Assembly: GCA_016712885.1 (NCBI GenBank)
Contig: JADJQF010000025.1
Location: forward strand, 1-17,457
Direction: 5' to 3'
Length of the DNA stretch: 17,457 bases
Source of the DNA: Candidatus Flexicrinis proximus
Lineage (GTDB): Bacteria; Chloroflexota; Anaerolineae; Aggregatilineales; Phototrophicaceae
Shown here: piece after piece, positions 1 to 8,075 of the stretch
How positions within the stretch are numbered: the stretch's first letter is position 1
Layout: every line of letters starts with the position of its first letter
Notes under the pieces: model-generated
The model's database searches: none
What the model was told of the DNA's origin: nothing
Seen by the model: only the letters and a program-made list of their open reading frames with translations
Translations under genes and position numbers: made by a program

Positions 1-1740
1 CTCTACTATGTCCTCATTTAGACCGCAGACGACAAAAACGCGGTTTACATCGCTATTGTTGGCATATCGCCACGATGCGCCGCCGTTCGCGCTCCATGTA
101 TTGGTTCCTTCTGTAACCTTCAATGGACGTTTTTTCCGGTTGAGGTTGTTCCAGACATAGCGCTTGCTGACGCTATCCTCGCATTGGCCGGTTGATGCGG
201 TGATGCGTATCGTGCCAATGTACCGGCGCGTTGTGTCGCCTGTCTTGACCAGTACGCCGTCCTGCGTGGTAAGCGCCGTAGCGCGTGTCGTGTCGTTTGT
301 CCAAACGGTGCTATCGAGTGTCAGCGTGCCGGAATTGTTGTATAGCCAGATGTCATAGTTTTTGTCGGCAGTGTAGCCAGAGAGCGAGAGCGTCCGCTCC
401 GTGAAGTTGTAGATAGCCCATGCCGCGCCGTCATATAGCCCTATTTTGTTGCCATTGATGGGCGTGAAGTATAGCGACGTTTTAGCGGTCTGATCGGTCG
501 TAGACAATGCAACGCCGCTCTCCAGCGTTAGCCGTCCCTCGCATATCGACGGAGGCGCGCTGACAATACCGCCGCCGCCGATGCCGCCGCTTTCGATGAC
601 GGTTACACGGTCTGCTAACGTGTCTAGCCCCTCGCCTACATCGTCGGGATCGGTGCCGGGCCAGTCTGCCGAGGTAGTGGCGGTATAGGGCAGAACTGCC
701 GCCGCCGCGATAAAGTTTACTTCTGCGTCCCCGCTGCCATTGTCGATTACATCAAAGAACGTCGGGTTAAATTCAATACTATCTGCCGCCGCTACAGTAG
801 TTGTGTTGTCCGTGATACTGATACTGCCGCCGCTGCCTGCGCCGATAATGCCGATAACTTGCCACTTGGACAGCGTGCTATCGTAGACAAGTTCTACGAC
901 CTTATACGTCTCGTCTAACGTCACATCAGCCGCGTTCGGTGTAGCGATGTTGCCGGACGTTTTCAACACGACCGTGCGTCCGGTGTTCTCTGCCCGTATA
1001 ACGACGCGGTTCAAGCTATCGCCCGCGCCATTGATGGTTACGAGGTCGTCTGTAGCGCCATCGGCCTCGGTATCAATGCGGTGATAGGATTGCGTCACCG
1101 TCACCGCGCCGCTGGCTATTGTCAACTCGGTAGACGCTGCAAGCGCGACGGAAGTAAACCGTCCCGCCGCCGGGGTCGTGCCGCCTATCGCTGGTGGGGT
1201 AGTCAGCGCGGTAGTAATGTCCGCCGCCGCTATAGTGCCGACGGTCACGACCGCCCCTGCCGAGGATTGTTTCAGGAACTGGTTAGCGCCGCCGGTCGCT
1301 GATAGATCGGCCTCCGTGCCGCCGCGTTCTAATAGGAGTTGTCCAGTTGCGATTGCTGCTGTATCCAGCGTTCCACCATTTAGGCTATCCTGATGGTCGT
1401 GCGTGCCGATGGTTTGCGCTGGGTCCGCCCCGCCTAGCTGTTCGAACCCCTCCACGCGGTCAATCGCGGCGATATACAGCGTGCCGTCACGCTCACGTTC
1501 CAGGCGAACGGCCAGACCATCGCGTAGGTAAGCGCGTATCCCTGGCGCAATCTTGACCGCCGTATACTCGGCATTGTCGTTAATCCGCACGCTGCACCAG
1601 CCGACGCCGTGCGATGTTTCCGCCGGGGTTGTGCCGTCATCCGCCACGTAGACATATCCCAAGCGCGGCTCTTCCAATACCGTGCCGAGACTGCCTTTCA
1701 GCAGGGCGTTGATGCGCTGTTCGTCTAGTCTGATGCTCAT
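1..1740 (-). CDS. Tail fibre / receptor-binding-like structural protein, 3' end outside window
   Basis: The reading frame runs without a stop from the ATG at 1740 to the left edge, giving 580 codons and continuing beyond. The ATG lies in an ATGA overlap with the stop of the preceding tail-tip gene, with GGAGA about ten bases upstream, so the start is well supported. Residues 1-100 form a charged, mixed alpha/beta N-terminal part that probably attaches to the tail tip. A GTHDH motif follows at 112-116. Residues 135-160 carry a short linker (ERGGTEADLSATGG) of a kind that recurs in phage tail fibres. From there to about 580 the chain is rich in Thr, Ala, Gly, Ser and beta-prone stretches, with a Gly-rich break near 382-391. 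Composition and last position in the tail module imply a host-recognition fibre or appendage. The family is inferred, and no enzymatic motif is visible. Confidence 0.75.
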   Translation of the reverse strand, partial: MSIRLDEQRINALLKGSLGTVLEEPRLGYVYVADDGTTPAETSHGVGWCSVRINDNAEYTAVKIAPGIRAYLRDGLAVRLERERDGTLYIAAIDRVEGFEQLGGADPAQTIGTHDHQDSLNGGTLDTAAIATGQLLLERGGTEADLSATGGANQFLKQSSAGAVVTVGTIAAADITTALTTPPAIGGTTPAAGRFTSVALAASTELTIASGAVTVTQSYHRIDTEADGATDDLVTINGAGDSLNRVVIRAENTGRTVVLKTSGNIATPNAADVTLDETYKVVELVYDSTLSKWQVIGIIGAGSGGSISITDNTTTVAAADSIEFNPTFFDVIDNGSGDAEVNFIAAAAVLPYTATTSADWPGTDPDDVGEGLDTLADRVTVIESGGIGGGGIVSAPPSICEGRLTLESGVALSTTDQTAKTSLYFTPINGNKIGLYDGAAWAIYNFTERTLSLSGYTADKNYDIWLYNNSGTLTLDSTVWTNDTTRATALTTQDGVLVKTGDTTRRYIGTIRITASTGQCEDSVSKRYVWNNLNRKKRPLKVTEGTNTWSANGGASWRYANNSDVNRVFVVCGLNEDIVE

Positions 1741-4220
1741 ATTGGGGCCGTCTCCGAGAAGCATACCCGCACTTTGGTGATGGTTATTTCCCCGCCGGGA
1801 TCGCTGGCGGGGATGGATTTACGGTATCCGGCGTGGGCGTATATCTTCATGCCATCATACATCACGCCGGTGCCTGTCCAGACATAGACGTTATCGGTAC
1901 CGGCAGATAGCGCGGTGGTAGAGAAGATAAGCTGCGCCCCGGCCCCAGGCCTGTCGCGTACCTGTAGTACCTTCTCCCCTGCCCCGAGTGTTGCTGTGTA
2001 GGTTACTTCGATTCTGATAACTGTCCAGCCGCCCGGCGCGTTGGACCATGTGCGCTTGATATACGCGCTGTTCTCTCGCACATAGCCGAACGAAATGAGG
2101 ACGCTGTGCCAGCCCGCGCTATAGGTGGCGGTGCCTGTCGAGTTGACCGCCCATGACTCCGTGCCGCCGGTAAAGTCGTGTATAAACCCGTCGGCCCCGG
2201 TTACGCCGGTTAAATCTTCGCAGCTGTCGAGCTCGTCGCCTGGCGTCACGTTGGCCTCAACCGGCCCGAGGATAGCGCCGGTCGCTTTCGTCGGCAGAAG
2301 TGGCGCGGCCTTCCCCTTTGTCTCTGGAATGGCCGATACGGTGATGCGTTTCTTCACTCCCAGTGGCGTGTATTCGTAGGTGCGTGTCACGGTATTCGGG
2401 AGCCAGCGGCGCGACGTGCTAAAGGTCGTGTCGTCTAGCGGCACGTAGCTATCGATGCTGAACTTGTGCCATTCCATGAGCGCAGGGTCTGCTACGTCGC
2501 GGTTGCCGAGCGGCACGAATGTAAAGTCGGTGATGGCACGATTGCGATACTGGTACTCATGCCCGACACGAAGTTGTATGTCGTCCTGATCATCCCCGAT
2601 GAACCCCGGCATAACTGCGCTGGTATCCAACCCCTGCGACGCGGCCAGATACCCGGCCTGCGCGCGGTAGGCGAGTGGTGACGCGGCGGTACCTGCCACA
2701 ATGCCCGCGCCGGTCAACTGGCCCACCTTATAAATCGGATCACGTCGGTAGTCTACGCCGCCATCGATGTCCGATGCGCTCCAAGTCCAGACCGTCGCCA
2801 GTGCATCGCGGTAAGTGGTGGCCTCGTGGCTGCCGCTCCTGCGGGCATAGATTGCGCCATTCGCAACGCTGCCGATGTTGCCACCGGGCGCGCGCTGCAT
2901 AAGCTGCTGAAACCCGTTGAGGATCGATCCTTTGTCGAATTGGGCGTATGGTGTTTGGGCATCGCGCACGTCCTCGAAGTACAGGTCGTATAGGCGCGGT
3001 ACCTCTGTCGAGTACACCAGCGAGATATACATCATGCCGCCTACGTCCAGCAGGTCGGGATGTACTTCGTACCATTCGACCGGGGCAGTCGCGCGCCTGA
3101 ATACCTGTGTTGGGATAGGCAGACTAGCGCAGTAAGTCATCGCGCTTTCGAACTTCACAAGCCACGTTTGCACGCCGTAGGGGTCAACCGCTACCCGTTC
3201 GTAAGAGCGCAGATGTCCGGTGTATTCGGTGATGGCACCGGCAGTCGGCGCGCCTTCCGTCGCGTAGCCATCGGCGCTAAACTTGGCCGTCTCTTGCATC
3301 AGGCAGAAGGCACCCGGATACAGGTAGGTTAGCAGCGTCGTCTCGTCACCGGCGTCGCACTTGATTTCCGCTGTGATGGTACAACCTACGCGGTCCTGCA
3401 CTATGTCGCGTACCTGCACATTGAACAGATCGCTAAAGGCCGGGTTATCGCCATCGGGGCCGTCGGTGACGAACACGTAGCGGAAGGCGTTATAGTCGTC
3501 GGTCTCTTCCACGCCGCCGGTGCGTATCGATTGCAGGCGCATAATGTAGTTACCCGCCGGGGCGGTATACGTCACACTGGCTGAGGTTGATGTCCCGACG
3601 GTCTGCGTCCATGTGGACGGTTCGGCCCATACGCGCGATAGGGCATCCCCTGCGAAGTCGTAGGAGTTATCGGTAAACGAGAGGGTAGCGTCCGCCCCTT
3701 CAATCACCCGCGAATGGCGGTGCGTGCCGAAACGGGCATGCGGGTAGGGATAGCGCGACTGCGGGTAACTGTCGTCATGTTCAATGTCATCGCGCTTATA
3801 TAGTACGCCGTCGCCATCAACATAGGAAAGCATCGCAGACGGCACAATCGCGCTGTAGACTTTCACGTCGTAGTTATCGGCTATCGTTTGGCCGAACTGC
3901 TGTGCCGTGCCGGTATCGCCTTCACGTATGGCCGCAATCGGGATGGTCGTACTCGTTGGCACGCGCCGGGATACGCCCTCGAATACCATCACGCCGCCGG
4001 TGTCGAATACGCGCACGACCTGCCCGCGCCGCGTCGCTGATAACCAGTTCACCGACGTGGTATCCACTGTGAGCGTGTTCACCCGCTCAGTAAAGTCGGG
4101 CGTGCCGTTTACTTTAGCGGTTGCCACTTCCACCAGCGGGAATACGTTGAAGTAGATCGGGTCTACTGCCGAACCTGCGCGGCGGATAATGTTGGCGTTG
4201 TCGGTGCTGATCGCTGGCAT
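1737..4220 (-). CDS. Large tail-tip / minor tail protein (putative hub)
   Basis: An 827-aa protein starting at ATG 4220, three bases after the stop of the small tail-tip gene, and ending in an ATGA overlap with the fibre gene. The size and the position straight after the tape measure and a small tail-tip gene fit a tail-tip or hub protein. Residues 1-130 are a beta-rich head. Residues 175-255 look like a PKD/Ig-type module (SFTDNSYDF, VTYTAPAGNYIMRL), which would sit exposed on the virion. Residues 380-640 are a large mixed domain that I do not recognise. Residues 655-827 look like a separate jelly-roll or carbohydrate-binding-like module (WAVNSTGTATYSAGWHS) that could contact the host surface. 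No peptidase or lysin motif was seen. The role is inferred from synteny. The coding call is secure from the long uninterrupted frame and tight junctions. Confidence 0.75.
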   Translation of the reverse strand: MPAISTDNANIIRRAGSAVDPIYFNVFPLVEVATAKVNGTPDFTERVNTLTVDTTSVNWLSATRRGQVVRVFDTGGVMVFEGVSRRVPTSTTIPIAAIREGDTGTAQQFGQTIADNYDVKVYSAIVPSAMLSYVDGDGVLYKRDDIEHDDSYPQSRYPYPHARFGTHRHSRVIEGADATLSFTDNSYDFAGDALSRVWAEPSTWTQTVGTSTSASVTYTAPAGNYIMRLQSIRTGGVEETDDYNAFRYVFVTDGPDGDNPAFSDLFNVQVRDIVQDRVGCTITAEIKCDAGDETTLLTYLYPGAFCLMQETAKFSADGYATEGAPTAGAITEYTGHLRSYERVAVDPYGVQTWLVKFESAMTYCASLPIPTQVFRRATAPVEWYEVHPDLLDVGGMMYISLVYSTEVPRLYDLYFEDVRDAQTPYAQFDKGSILNGFQQLMQRAPGGNIGSVANGAIYARRSGSHEATTYRDALATVWTWSASDIDGGVDYRRDPIYKVGQLTGAGIVAGTAASPLAYRAQAGYLAASQGLDTSAVMPGFIGDDQDDIQLRVGHEYQYRNRAITDFTFVPLGNRDVADPALMEWHKFSIDSYVPLDDTTFSTSRRWLPNTVTRTYEYTPLGVKKRITVSAIPETKGKAAPLLPTKATGAILGPVEANVTPGDELDSCEDLTGVTGADGFIHDFTGGTESWAVNSTGTATYSAGWHSVLISFGYVRENSAYIKRTWSNAPGGWTVIRIEVTYTATLGAGEKVLQVRDRPGAGAQLIFSTTALSAGTDNVYVWTGTGVMYDGMKIYAHAGYRKSIPASDPGGEITITKVRVCFSETAPI

Positions 4221-4223
4221 GGG

Positions 4224-4677
4224 TTAGCTCGCCGCCGCAACGGTCAGATTGATAAACTGGATAGGCACGTCTACAAAGAACTTCCCGCCTTGGGCTCAAG
4301 GCCTCCTTGGGTATAGTCGGGGCGGATTGCCTGACAGTTATAGGTCTGCCAGCCCGCGCCGCCCGACTTCAGACGGTCGTAGGTGTAGATGGTTACGACT
4401 GTCGAGATGGAGGTGAGTTCAGCCAGCAGTACCGTCCACATGGCGTCACTCATGCGCGCGATACGCCAGAGGTGGTGCGGTCTGCCGATAGCGCCATAAC
4501 TGCCGTCTAGCGCGATGCGCCGTTCGGTGTACGGTGTCACCAGATGGTTAGACGCCACAATCCAGCCGCCGCTGGTCAGGTCCAAGTCCAGCCGGATACC
4601 AATGACCCGCCATCGGCTGCAAGCGCCGCCGCGGTCAGTGTGCCGGGTGCAAGTCGGAATAACTGCGAAACGCTCAT
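4224..4677 (-). pseudogene. Small tail-tip (Dit-like or minor tail) gene broken by two one-base frame breaks
   Basis: The ATG at 4675-4677 directly follows the TAG of the tape measure. The first frame reads MSVSQLFRLAPGTL... and reaches a TGA at 4576-4578. A -1 change at the GGG of 4606-4608 instead gives ADGG-VIGIRLDLDLTSGGW, which joins the long open piece 4271-4585 (TYDRLKSGGAGWQTYNCQAI). That piece ends early with SSL and a stop. A second -1 change near 4283-4289 gives KAG-KFFVDVPIQFINLTVAAAS and a TAA at 4224-4226, three bases before the next ATG. With two bases restored the product is 151 aa, and both ends then fit the neighbours exactly. A small protein between tape measure and hub is where distal-tail or minor tail proteins lie, but no family was recognised. 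It is either a truly decayed gene or one damaged by sequencing deletions. Confidence 0.65.
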
Positions 4678-6492
4678 CTATGCGCCTACTCTCAACTGTT
4701 GGAAGGCCTGTGCGAAGAGTTGCGTCAGGTTCATAATCGCAGACGATACGCCGCCCGGCGTCGCTATCTCCCCGAGGTTCAGGTTTTGCACGATGACGCT
4801 TACGCCGCTGGCTGCTGTATTGGCCGACAAGCCGCCGAATAACCCGCCGCCGCCCGCTGTTGACTGTGGCCCGCTGAATGGGATAACCCCGCCGCCGGTT
4901 GATGCCGGTGCCGTGGCAAGCTGGCCTGTGATCCTCGCGATGGCCGCCTCTTCTGCCGCATAGCGCGACTGGTTAGCGAGTGCCACCGCGCGTACCCGGT
5001 CAATTTCGCCATCGCGCAACCGCTTGATTTCGGTGATGCTTTCCTCGTGCGCCGCCCGTGCCGCTGTAATTTCGGCATTGATGGCCGCTACTTCCTCGTT
5101 GCGTGCCGCCTGTATATCTGCGATGCGTGCCGCTAACGCTGCCTCTTCCACCGCGCGCCGGTCTGCATAATCCTCGGCACGGCGCTGACGCTCGAGCTTG
5201 TAGGCATCGCGGGTATCAGCGACCTGTTGCTTACGTCCCTCGCGGACTTCCAATACCGCCGCGATGTCGTTTTCCTGTATCGCCTGACGTTCATCTGCCG
5301 CCGCATCGCGCCGGATCCGGTTCACATCGCGTCTAAAGTCTTGCTCGGCCCGCGATGCCTCTTTCTGGTAGTCCTGTTCGGCCTTCAGACGTGACGCATA
5401 CGACGCGGACTGTGCCTTAGCGATTTCGGCGTTAGCGTCGGTCTGTGCTTCGATCAGGTCCGCGTTGAGGTCTGCAATCGTCGATTGCAATTCACGCGAC
5501 AATTCGGCCTGTTGGGCGTCAAGGCTATCGACGGCTTCCTGTGCGGCGGTCTGCATATCGGTGAATGATTTCTCTGCCGCGTCCGCCGCCGCTTTCGCAT
5601 CCCCCATTGTTTTGGTGAATACCGATAACGCATCGTCGGCCTGATTTACTGCGCCGGTCAGGGTATCAATCCCGCCGCTGATGAGTTCCTTTAGCTTGGC
5701 AGTCGCGGCCTCTGCAGCGTCGCGCGCGTCTGCCTGTGTCGCTTGCTGAGAGATAAGCGCGGCGTCATATACCGAGAGCGCCTTGCGCGTGTTTTCGATG
5801 CTGGTGACGGTTTCGGCTAAGGCGTCCGCGAATTGATTGCGAATATCCTCGCTCAGAGTCGTGTCGGATAACACCGTCACATAGTCCGCGAATACTGATT
5901 CGAGGATCGCTAATTCATCCTCAGCTTTAGCGCGAATATCTTCAAGCGACTTGCGCCCACCTTCTGCTAACGCGCGCCGTGCCGTCAGGGTAGCGGCTAT
6001 CTCGTTGTTGATGTCCGTCCGCAGATTAGCGAGGGCGTCCTGATAAGCCGCTTCCGTTTTCTGTAGTTCCTGTGTCAAGAGTGCCAGTACCGACGTGAAG
6101 GCGAATATGCCAGCCGATACTACGCCAAGCGGTGACACTAGGGCAGATAGCGCGCCCTTCAGACCGCCGCCTAGTGCCTCGGTTACGTCTCCGATGTCAC
6201 CGACAAGGCCGACTAGGTTAGACAGTTCGCCCGCGCCTAGACCACTGAGAACGCGCTCTACGCCGCCGCCTAGACGTTGGGTATTGATGCCGCTTGCAGC
6301 ACCGGATAGCCCACGCGATGAACTGCCTGCGCTATCTAACGCACGGTCAAGCTGTTTGGCCTCCCGTGTCGCCTGCGATAAGGATGTTTCGAAGTTATCA
6401 GCGACTTGTTGCGCCCGACGTAAAGACTCGACGCCACCTTCGCGCCCCTTGTCTACGTTTACCTGATAGTTCACATCCTTGTTGATTGCCAT
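4678..6492 (-). CDS. Tail tape measure protein
   Basis: A 604-aa protein, ATG at 6492, five bases after the TGA of the G-T chaperone frame. It would set tail length and occupy the tube lumen before DNA ejection. The chain is nearly all helical. Residues 20-60 are a heptad-like start (VESLRRAQQVADNF). A hydrophobic segment lies at 111-140 (ALSALVSPLGVVSAGIFAF), as in many tape measures that insert into the host membrane. From about 145 to 530 there is long coiled coil dense in Ala, Glu, Arg and Gln (RRAVEEAALAARIADIQAA). The C-terminus (530-604) is Gly-rich and then ends in a short ordered stretch. The position directly after the frameshifted chaperone pair is diagnostic. With about 1.5 angstrom per residue, a known rule of thumb, the tail would be about 90 nm long. 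No lytic domain was seen. Confidence 0.93.
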   Translation of the reverse strand: MAINKDVNYQVNVDKGREGGVESLRRAQQVADNFETSLSQATREAKQLDRALDSAGSSSRGLSGAASGINTQRLGGGVERVLSGLGAGELSNLVGLVGDIGDVTEALGGGLKGALSALVSPLGVVSAGIFAFTSVLALLTQELQKTEAAYQDALANLRTDINNEIAATLTARRALAEGGRKSLEDIRAKAEDELAILESVFADYVTVLSDTTLSEDIRNQFADALAETVTSIENTRKALSVYDAALISQQATQADARDAAEAATAKLKELISGGIDTLTGAVNQADDALSVFTKTMGDAKAAADAAEKSFTDMQTAAQEAVDSLDAQQAELSRELQSTIADLNADLIEAQTDANAEIAKAQSASYASRLKAEQDYQKEASRAEQDFRRDVNRIRRDAAADERQAIQENDIAAVLEVREGRKQQVADTRDAYKLERQRRAEDYADRRAVEEAALAARIADIQAARNEEVAAINAEITAARAAHEESITEIKRLRDGEIDRVRAVALANQSRYAAEEAAIARITGQLATAPASTGGGVIPFSGPQSTAGGGGLFGGLSANTAASGVSVIVQNLNLGEIATPGGVSSAIMNLTQLFAQAFQQLRVGA

Positions 6493-6496
6493 CGCG

Positions 6497-7212
6497 TCAC
6501 CAGTTGTTACTCAGTTTAGGTAGTTCCGGTTGCGGTATCTCGTGCCACTGTTTCAGCAGTAGCAGCGTCCTAAAATCTTCCATCAGCAGCGGGTCTTGGT
6601 CTAAGTACCCGCCGCCGGTTGGCAGTACGCGAAACTCAGTGAGTACGAACATCTGAAACGCGGGCCAAATATCATCAAACGGATAGTTCAGCCCCCAGTC
6701 CTGTAGCGCGCTTTCCAGTTGTTCCAGGCTACTGCCCACCGGCGATAGATACCGCTTGAAGGCGATGTCTACGCGCTTTTGCTCTTGGGCGCGTCGCTCG
6801 GAGTACTGGCTTTTTTTTCGTCGGTCAGTTTTGCCGGGGGGATTAGCGCCGGGTCATTGGCAGGTTCATTCGCCCGCTGTACCGCCGCAATCCACTGAAG
6901 CAAAACATCGTTGTCCTGCGTAATCCACCGTTCGAACCCGTCCGCGTGTTCGGTTGCGCTTGCGCCGACTCCCGGCAGGGTATGCCCGACTGCCGACACG
7001 GTTTGCACGACCGCATTCGCGTACACGTCGCAGATGGCCCGGTCTGTTATCTCTGCCCATTCCCCGCCGCGCGCCTGTAAGCCCTGTAGCAGCTTGCGGA
7101 ATACGAGGCCGGAAAAGATGGCATCGGCTCCCGTCCGGCGGGGGCGTACCGTAAACGATACATCCCCTGCCGTGACGTTGATATTGCGTGAAAGTAGGTC
7201 AATCCCCGTCAT
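6497..7212 (-). CDS. Tail assembly chaperone G-T, made by -1 ribosomal frameshift
   Basis: A fusion of the upstream chaperone with the downstream -1 frame. Translation would start at ATG 7212, read to Lys134, slip back one base at the A-run 6811-6817 and continue as SQYSERRAQEQKRVDIAFKR to a TGA at 6497-6499. The product is 238 aa: 134 plus 104 residues. The T part (LNYPFDDIWPAFQMF, LLLLKQWHEIPQPEL) has no good start of its own; only a GTG at 6739 is available, and the -1 frame is already open from the slip site. This matches lambda gpG/gpGT, in which a minority frameshift product recruits tail tube protein to the tape measure. The layout, slippery heptamer and position before the tape measure all agree. 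If the A-run has been miscalled by one base, the two parts would simply be one gene. Confidence 0.85.
6769..7212 (-). CDS. Tail assembly chaperone G (zero-frame product)
   Basis: A 147-aa protein with ATG at 7212 and a GGGAG ribosome binding site about eight bases upstream, just after the tail tube stop. It is the main product of the G/G-T pair and would bind the tape measure during tail assembly without entering the virion. The N-terminal part (residues 1-60) is beta-prone with VRPRRTGADAIF. The middle (60-120) is helical, ending near LLQWIAAVQRA. After the slippery Lys-Lys at 133-134, the zero frame continues only 13 residues (ASTPSDAPKSKSA) to a TAG. A short disordered tail after the slip site is typical of gpG-type proteins. 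The family is assigned from gene order and the frameshift, not from a recognised domain. Confidence 0.85.
   Translation of the reverse strand: MTGIDLLSRNINVTAGDVSFTVRPRRTGADAIFSGLVFRKLLQGLQARGGEWAEITDRAICDVYANAVVQTVSAVGHTLPGVGASATEHADGFERWITQDNDVLLQWIAAVQRANEPANDPALIPPAKLTDEKKASTPSDAPKSKSA
6811..6817 (-). other. Programmed -1 frameshift slippery heptamer A AAA AAA
   Basis: The coding strand reads GAA AAA AAA GCC in the zero frame, which places a canonical X XXY YYZ heptamer (A AAA AAA, followed by G) at 6817 to 6811. Slipping back one base puts the ribosome in the frame of the chaperone T extension with no intervening stop. It lies about 40 bases before the zero-frame stop. I did not find an obvious strong downstream pseudoknot by eye. 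Confidence 0.82.
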
Positions 7213-7218
7213 GGTGGC

Positions 7219-8074
7219 CTACTCCCAGCTTACGAATTCGTGCCGCGCAACCGCAAACTTACCGCTGCCCGGCGCGGCGCTGTACACAAGATTGTATGGC
7301 GTGGCGTCGTCAACGCTGGAGATGGTGGCGGCTGCGAATCCGGTCGTCTCGACAGTCCCCTTCGAGGTGCCGGTACTGACGGGCTTCTGCGATGTCGGGA
7401 TGTTGACTGCTGAGTTATCCCTCACGAAAGTGACGAAGGTAACACGGTTCGCGCTGGTGAATTCGATGCTTGCGCATACGCCGCTTGGCACGTCTGCGAA
7501 CACGACGCGACGGTGCGACCATCGGGCAGGTAGGCTGATGTGTTGGCGCGTGACACGCAAGCGGCGGTTATCGGCCGGTCTGATGTGCAAACGGCGTGCC
7601 GAGGTCGGTCACTTCGCAGTTGAATAGCAGGACATGCGAATACCCGGCGCTGTTCAGCGTTGCGCTGACCTGCGATTTGGCCTTGCTGGTGAACAGCAGG
7701 ATCAAGCCGTTGTAGGTGACGCCGGTCATGCCGAAGGGCAGCATAACCTCTGCGCTCTCCGTCACCGCGTCGATACTGTGCGTGCCGGTTAGGAATGTGA
7801 AGTCATGCACCGACAATTCGACTTCGAACGTTACCGGTTCGGTGCTATCGAATTGGTAGACTGCGATCCGCGTATCATCTCCGAGGATGTTAACGACGGT
7901 TAGGCTGGGCAGGGTGATATTGGCATTGAGTGTGCCTTTCACGCGCCCCATTGTTGAACCGGTATTCGTGCTTGCGGCAGTCAGGTTAGCGATGCCGGTC
8001 ATGTATCCGGTACTGGCACGATGCGACCACTGGAGGCTATCGAAACCAGCTTTAGTAACGGCTGTGTACGTCAT
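7219..8074 (-). pseudogene. Major tail (tube) protein gene with apparent frame breaks near 7513-7572
   Basis: ATG at 8074, with GAGGAAGG upstream. The first open piece (168 aa, to TAA 7568-7570) has tube-protein character: Gly/Thr-rich beta strands, EPVTFEVELSVHDF, and a TSKAKSQVSATLNSAGYSH stretch before FNCEVTDLGTPF. A second open piece (7219-7590, another frame) carries a beta-rich domain from FADVPSGVC to a TAG at 7219-7221, and it has no ribosome binding site of its own. Between them the third frame reads VSRANTSAYLPDGRTVA. Two one-base deletions, near 7568-7572 and near 7513-7518, would join everything into one natural-looking 285-aa chain. The alternative is a single programmed +1 shift at CGA TAA, but that makes an Arg/His-rich linker. 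The position before the chaperones fixes the role as tube protein with a C-terminal, possibly Ig-like, domain. Confidence 0.7.
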
Positions 8075-8075
8075 G

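Noticed and set aside
1434..1655. A 73-codon minus-strand frame inside the fibre gene
   Set aside because: It is in a different frame from the 580-codon fibre frame, is Arg/Ser-rich, and has no ribosome binding site.
6497..6739. The T part of the chaperone as an independent gene from GTG 6739
   Set aside because: No ribosome binding site lies upstream, and the -1 frame is open back to the slippery site, which explains it better.
7219..7590. Second half of the tail tube as its own gene from a TTG
   Set aside because: There is no ribosome binding site, and its first 35 codons are Arg/His-rich and unconvincing. It reads as the displaced C-terminus of the tube protein.
6911..7627. A 238-codon open frame on the plus strand
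   Set aside because: It lies antisense to the chaperone and tail tube genes, has no ribosome binding site or recognisable domain, and its Ser/Thr/Arg-rich composition is that of a mirror frame.
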